From: Candidatus Avelusimicrobium facis
Lineage (GTDB): Bacteria; Elusimicrobiota; Elusimicrobia; Elusimicrobiales; Elusimicrobiaceae
Direction: 5' to 3'
Length of the DNA stretch: 22,706 nucleotides
Assembly: GCA_900762815.1 (NCBI GenBank)
Contig: CAAFHX010000020.1
Location: forward strand, 1 to 22,706
Shown: positions 20,620-22,706 of the stretch, in pieces
Layout of the letters: the number at the start of each line of letters is the position of its first letter
How positions within the stretch are numbered: position 1 is the stretch's first letter
The notes under the pieces: model-generated
Databases searched by the model: none
What the model was told of the DNA's origin: nothing
What the model saw: the letters and a program-made list of their open reading frames with translations, nothing else
Made by a program: the position numbers and the translations under genes

Positions 20620-22458
20620 TTAGTCGGCAGCGTTTTGGGCGGCCTGATAGCGTGCGTCCACTTGCGCTTGAATTTTGGCCTCGCGTTTGGCTTTGGCTTC
20701 GTCTAATTGCTTTTGCAGCCGGGCCAATTCTTCATCTTGTTGCATCATTTCCTGCTCTACTTGGTGGCGGATTTCCTGGCGTTTTTGTTCTTGCAGGGTT
20801 TGTACATCGTCCTTTAGTTCAGCCGCTTGCTCCTCGGCCAAGCGGGCCTGTTCCTCTTGGGACAAACGGGCTTGCTCTTCGGCCAAGCGGGCCTGTTCCT
20901 CTCGGGCCAATGCTTGCTGGGCGGCGCGGGCCTTGAGTTGCTCCTGCAACAGGGTGTGCTTTTTTACTTGCAGTACCGTCGTTACGGCGGAGTTGGGCAT
21001 CAAGGTTTCCGCCAACGCAAAAACGTCTTTTCCTTCTTTGTTAACGGCGGTTAAGTCCACATTCTGCTTCAGCAACAGTAAGGCGGCTTTGGAATTTAAA
21101 TTCTTTACGGCGTACATCAGGGCCGTGTTGCCGCTGTTGTCTTGCAGGTTCAAGTCGGCCCCGTTGTCAATAAACCACTGCACTCCTTGCGTCCCTTTGG
21201 CAGACGCGGCATACATCAGCGCGGTCTTGCCTTTGGCATCGGCTTCATTGACGGAGAAGTGTTCCTTGCTCAGCATATCCAAGGACGGCACGCTCTGCCC
21301 CTCGGCTGCGGCGATGAAAATATTTTGGCCGTTTGCATCTACAACATTGATGTCCGCCCCCAAGCGCAGCAGCTGGCGAATGAGCGCGGTTTGTCCGTGT
21401 TCGGCTGCGTAAAATAAAGCGGTGCGGCCCTCATGGTCTTTCAGATTAATGTCGGCCCCGTTGCGCACCAGCAGCTGGGCGGCTTTTTCCTGCCCGGCGG
21501 CCGCCGCCGAGGCCAAGGCGGAAAACCCGTTAGACGGATTTTGATAGTCCGGGTTCACCTTGTATTTAAGCAGTACGCGGATATTGTCCAAACTGCCTTT
21601 TTGGGCGGCGTAAATCAGCGGGGTGTTGCCCATATTGTCGGGCAAATTAATGGCGCGGTTGTTGAGCTTGACCAAGGTTTCCGTCAGACGGCGGTCATTG
21701 GCCGGCATGGCGTGCAGCAGGGCGGTTTTGCCCAAGTCATCCTTGGCGGCGGGATTGGCTCCGTTTTTAATCAGATAATCGGTCACTTCTCTTTGGCCCG
21801 CAGCAGCGGCCGCAATCAGCGGGGTAACGCCGTAGCTGGAGGAGTAATTAACGGAGGCCCCCCCCTCTTCCACCAACATTTTGACAATGTTTAAATTTCC
21901 TTTTTCCGCCGCCACCGTCAGCGGGGTGATGCCGGCGTAGTTACGTTCGTTGACGTCCACATTGGCATAAATCAGCGTGCGGACGCGGTCGGCGTCGCCG
22001 GTTTTAATGGCGCGTACCAACGAGGTATCATATACCAATTTGGTCTTGGCCAATTCCCGCGCGCCCAAGGTGTCGCTGGCGTATTTTTTTTGCTCTTTGC
22101 CAAATACTTTCCCGCGGTATACTTCGGGGGTTCTTTTTTCATACTCGGTAGAGGGCGTGGTATGGTCCCCCAGCACTTTGCCCCGGTAGGTTACTTCCTT
22201 GCGTCCGAAAACATCGCCCTTGTTGGCGGGCTGTTGCGCGCCCAACACCGTGCCGCGGTAAATGTCCCCCGGGACGTTCGTCCGGGCAATTTCCTCTTCC
22301 ACCGAGGTCTTTTTTACCTGGGTGTCGGCGGCGGGCTCCAACCCGCCGATATAGACGGGCTTGCCGTCTACGTAAATGATGTCAGGCTCTTGGCTTGCAG
22401 CAGCCGCTGCCGGGGCCAAAAGCAAGGTCAAAGCAAACGTCCAATAAAATTTATTCAT
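20620..22458 (-). CDS. Exported ankyrin-repeat protein with C-terminal coiled coil
   Basis: Protein of 612 residues. The signal peptide (1-21, ending PAAAAAS) is followed by a low-complexity segment with three near-identical heptads, YRGTVLG (67-73), YRGKVLG (91-97) and YRGKVFG (114-120), plus weaker DVFGRKE (82-88) and DTLGARE (129-135). About ten ankyrin repeats span roughly 146-505, with repeated G-x-TPL-x-AA and LL-x-x-GAD-x-N patterns. The last 100 residues are a highly charged coiled coil with internal EEQARLAEEQARL-type repeats. It probably acts as a periplasmic or surface protein-protein scaffold; partners unknown. The ATG at 22458 is chosen over 22506 because GGAGGA (22467-22462) lies just upstream, the signal peptide starts there, and 22506 lies upstream of the -10. 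Confidence 0.82.
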   Translation of the reverse strand: MNKFYWTFALTLLLAPAAAAASQEPDIIYVDGKPVYIGGLEPAADTQVKKTSVEEEIARTNVPGDIYRGTVLGAQQPANKGDVFGRKEVTYRGKVLGDHTTPSTEYEKRTPEVYRGKVFGKEQKKYASDTLGARELAKTKLVYDTSLVRAIKTGDADRVRTLIYANVDVNERNYAGITPLTVAAEKGNLNIVKMLVEEGGASVNYSSSYGVTPLIAAAAAGQREVTDYLIKNGANPAAKDDLGKTALLHAMPANDRRLTETLVKLNNRAINLPDNMGNTPLIYAAQKGSLDNIRVLLKYKVNPDYQNPSNGFSALASAAAAGQEKAAQLLVRNGADINLKDHEGRTALFYAAEHGQTALIRQLLRLGADINVVDANGQNIFIAAAEGQSVPSLDMLSKEHFSVNEADAKGKTALMYAASAKGTQGVQWFIDNGADLNLQDNSGNTALMYAVKNLNSKAALLLLKQNVDLTAVNKEGKDVFALAETLMPNSAVTTVLQVKKHTLLQEQLKARAAQQALAREEQARLAEEQARLSQEEQARLAEEQAAELKDDVQTLQEQKRQEIRHQVEQEMMQQDEELARLQKQLDEAKAKREAKIQAQVDARYQAAQNAAD

Positions 22459-22476
22459 ATTTCCTCCGATGTTTAT

Positions 22477-22485
22477 ATTATAGCA
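22477..22485 (-). promoter_or_regulatory. Extended -10 promoter of the ankyrin gene
   Basis: On minus, TGC-TATAAT (22485 to 22477), a perfect extended -10. The leader of about 12 bases carries GGAGGA before the ATG. The -35 position reads TGCCAA, a weak match. Confidence 0.6.
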
Positions 22486-22585
22486 ATAGGAAAGAATTTT
22501 TGGCACACATTTTTTTATTCGGAGGCGGATGGGGCCCGTGTACGAAAATTTAAATAAGAAAAACTTTTATTTATGTGAAAAAAAG

Positions 22586-22614
22586 TTGCAATTTTTTGAA
22601 ACAGAGAGTATCAT
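22586..22614 (+). promoter_or_regulatory. Promoter of the candidate small RNA
   Basis: TTGCAA (22586-22591), exactly 17 bases, TATCAT (22609-22614). This is the best -35/-10 pair in the window, and it reads into a stretch with no ORF that ends in a terminator at 22673-22705. Confidence 0.6.
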
Positions 22615-22620
22615 AAAGGT

Positions 22621-22705
22621 ATAGATTTATTCCCCCAGAACCTTTCGATTTACCCCCCGAATGGTTCTGACCAAAGAGCAGGGCACATCCCCCTGCTCTT
22701 TTTTT
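22621..22705 (+). ncRNA. Candidate C-rich small RNA (about 85 nt)
   Basis: A free-standing transcription unit predicted from sequence alone: promoter at 22586-22614, start near 22621 and terminator ending near 22705. Hairpin 1 pairs CAGAACC (22636-22642) with GGTTCTG (22663-22669), has one T-T mismatch, then TTCG/CGAA (22644-22647/22658-22661), and exposes a loop of ATTTACCCCC. A second C-run, TTCCCC (22630-22635), is single-stranded just before the hairpin. The terminator hairpin is the third element. Exposed C-runs are known in several Firmicutes sRNAs (for example RsaE/RoxS), where they pair with Shine-Dalgarno G-runs; a similar role here is inference. I do not recognise it as 6S RNA, tmRNA or a known riboswitch. 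It could instead be a leader of a gene beyond the window. Confidence 0.5.
22673..22705 (+). terminator. Intrinsic terminator of the candidate small RNA
   Basis: Perfect 11-bp stem AAAGAGCAGGG (22673-22683) / CCCTGCTCTTT (22691-22701), 7-base loop, T-run through 22705. Strong and canonical. Confidence 0.88.
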
Positions 22706-22706
22706 G

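Noticed and set aside
20840..20910. Direct repeats that might be a tandem-repeat or CRISPR-like array
   Set aside because: They encode the EEQARLAEEQ coiled-coil repeats in frame; there are no spacers and no conserved palindromic repeat.
20675..21412. 245-codon plus-strand ORF opposite the ankyrin gene
   Set aside because: It is Cys/Ser-rich repetitive translation, created by the antisense reading of the charged coiled coil and ankyrin repeats.

Overview
The window looks like chromosome of a Gram-negative, anaerobic or gut-type bacterium. It encodes outer-membrane (OprB-type porin) and inner-membrane (YejM/OpgB-type) proteins, two basic-amino-acid decarboxylases and several exported proteins, and coding density is high. 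My tentative guess is Elusimicrobiota, but nothing here fixes the taxonomy and no rRNA or other taxonomic marker gene is present. I see no phage, IS element, CRISPR array or plasmid function.

Layout. 42-1388: RmuC, converging on a small HExxH membrane protein (1392-2030, minus). 2235-5587: a three-gene operon of outer-membrane porin, pyruvoyl-dependent arginine decarboxylase and APC antiporter. This has the gene set and order of the chlamydial aaxABC arginine/agmatine exchange system, and it ends in a strong terminator. Next comes a separately promoted PLP-type basic amino acid decarboxylase (5687-7549). 7546-8376 (minus): SPL-type radical SAM protein, divergent from a sirtuin (8408-9127); their -10 elements overlap. 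9161-11360 (minus): DUF805, HD hydrolase, GDPD-like phosphodiesterase and a second DUF805 protein. 11442-13238 (minus): YejM-like membrane hydrolase/transferase with intact catalytic residues. 13239-13574 is a 336-base stretch without a protein gene; it holds tRNA-Arg(UCU) with its promoter and the promoters of both flanking genes. 13575-15764: large exported protein ending in a kinase-like domain. 15889-20514: tight operon of RecB-type nuclease, LtaS/OpgB-type phosphoglycerol transferase-like protein and FGGY kinase. 20620-22458 (minus): exported ankyrin-repeat/coiled-coil protein. 22586-22705: a self-contained promoter, structured C-rich RNA and terminator with no ORF, a candidate new small RNA.

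How the genes fit together. The first half is dominated by arginine import, decarboxylation and agmatine export, which usually gives acid resistance or proton-motive force. The second half has an envelope phosphoglycerol/phospholipid flavour: two alkaline-phosphatase-superfamily membrane enzymes, a GDPD-like enzyme and a GlpK-like kinase. That theme is inferred, because the genes lie in different transcription units.

Promoters are readable. Many units have an extended -10 of the form TGC-TATAAT, TGC-TACAAT or similar. Four genes (5687, 8408, 13238, 13575) have the -10 ending only 6-9 bases before the ATG and no convincing Shine-Dalgarno, which predicts leaderless mRNAs. Other genes carry ordinary GGAGG-type sites.
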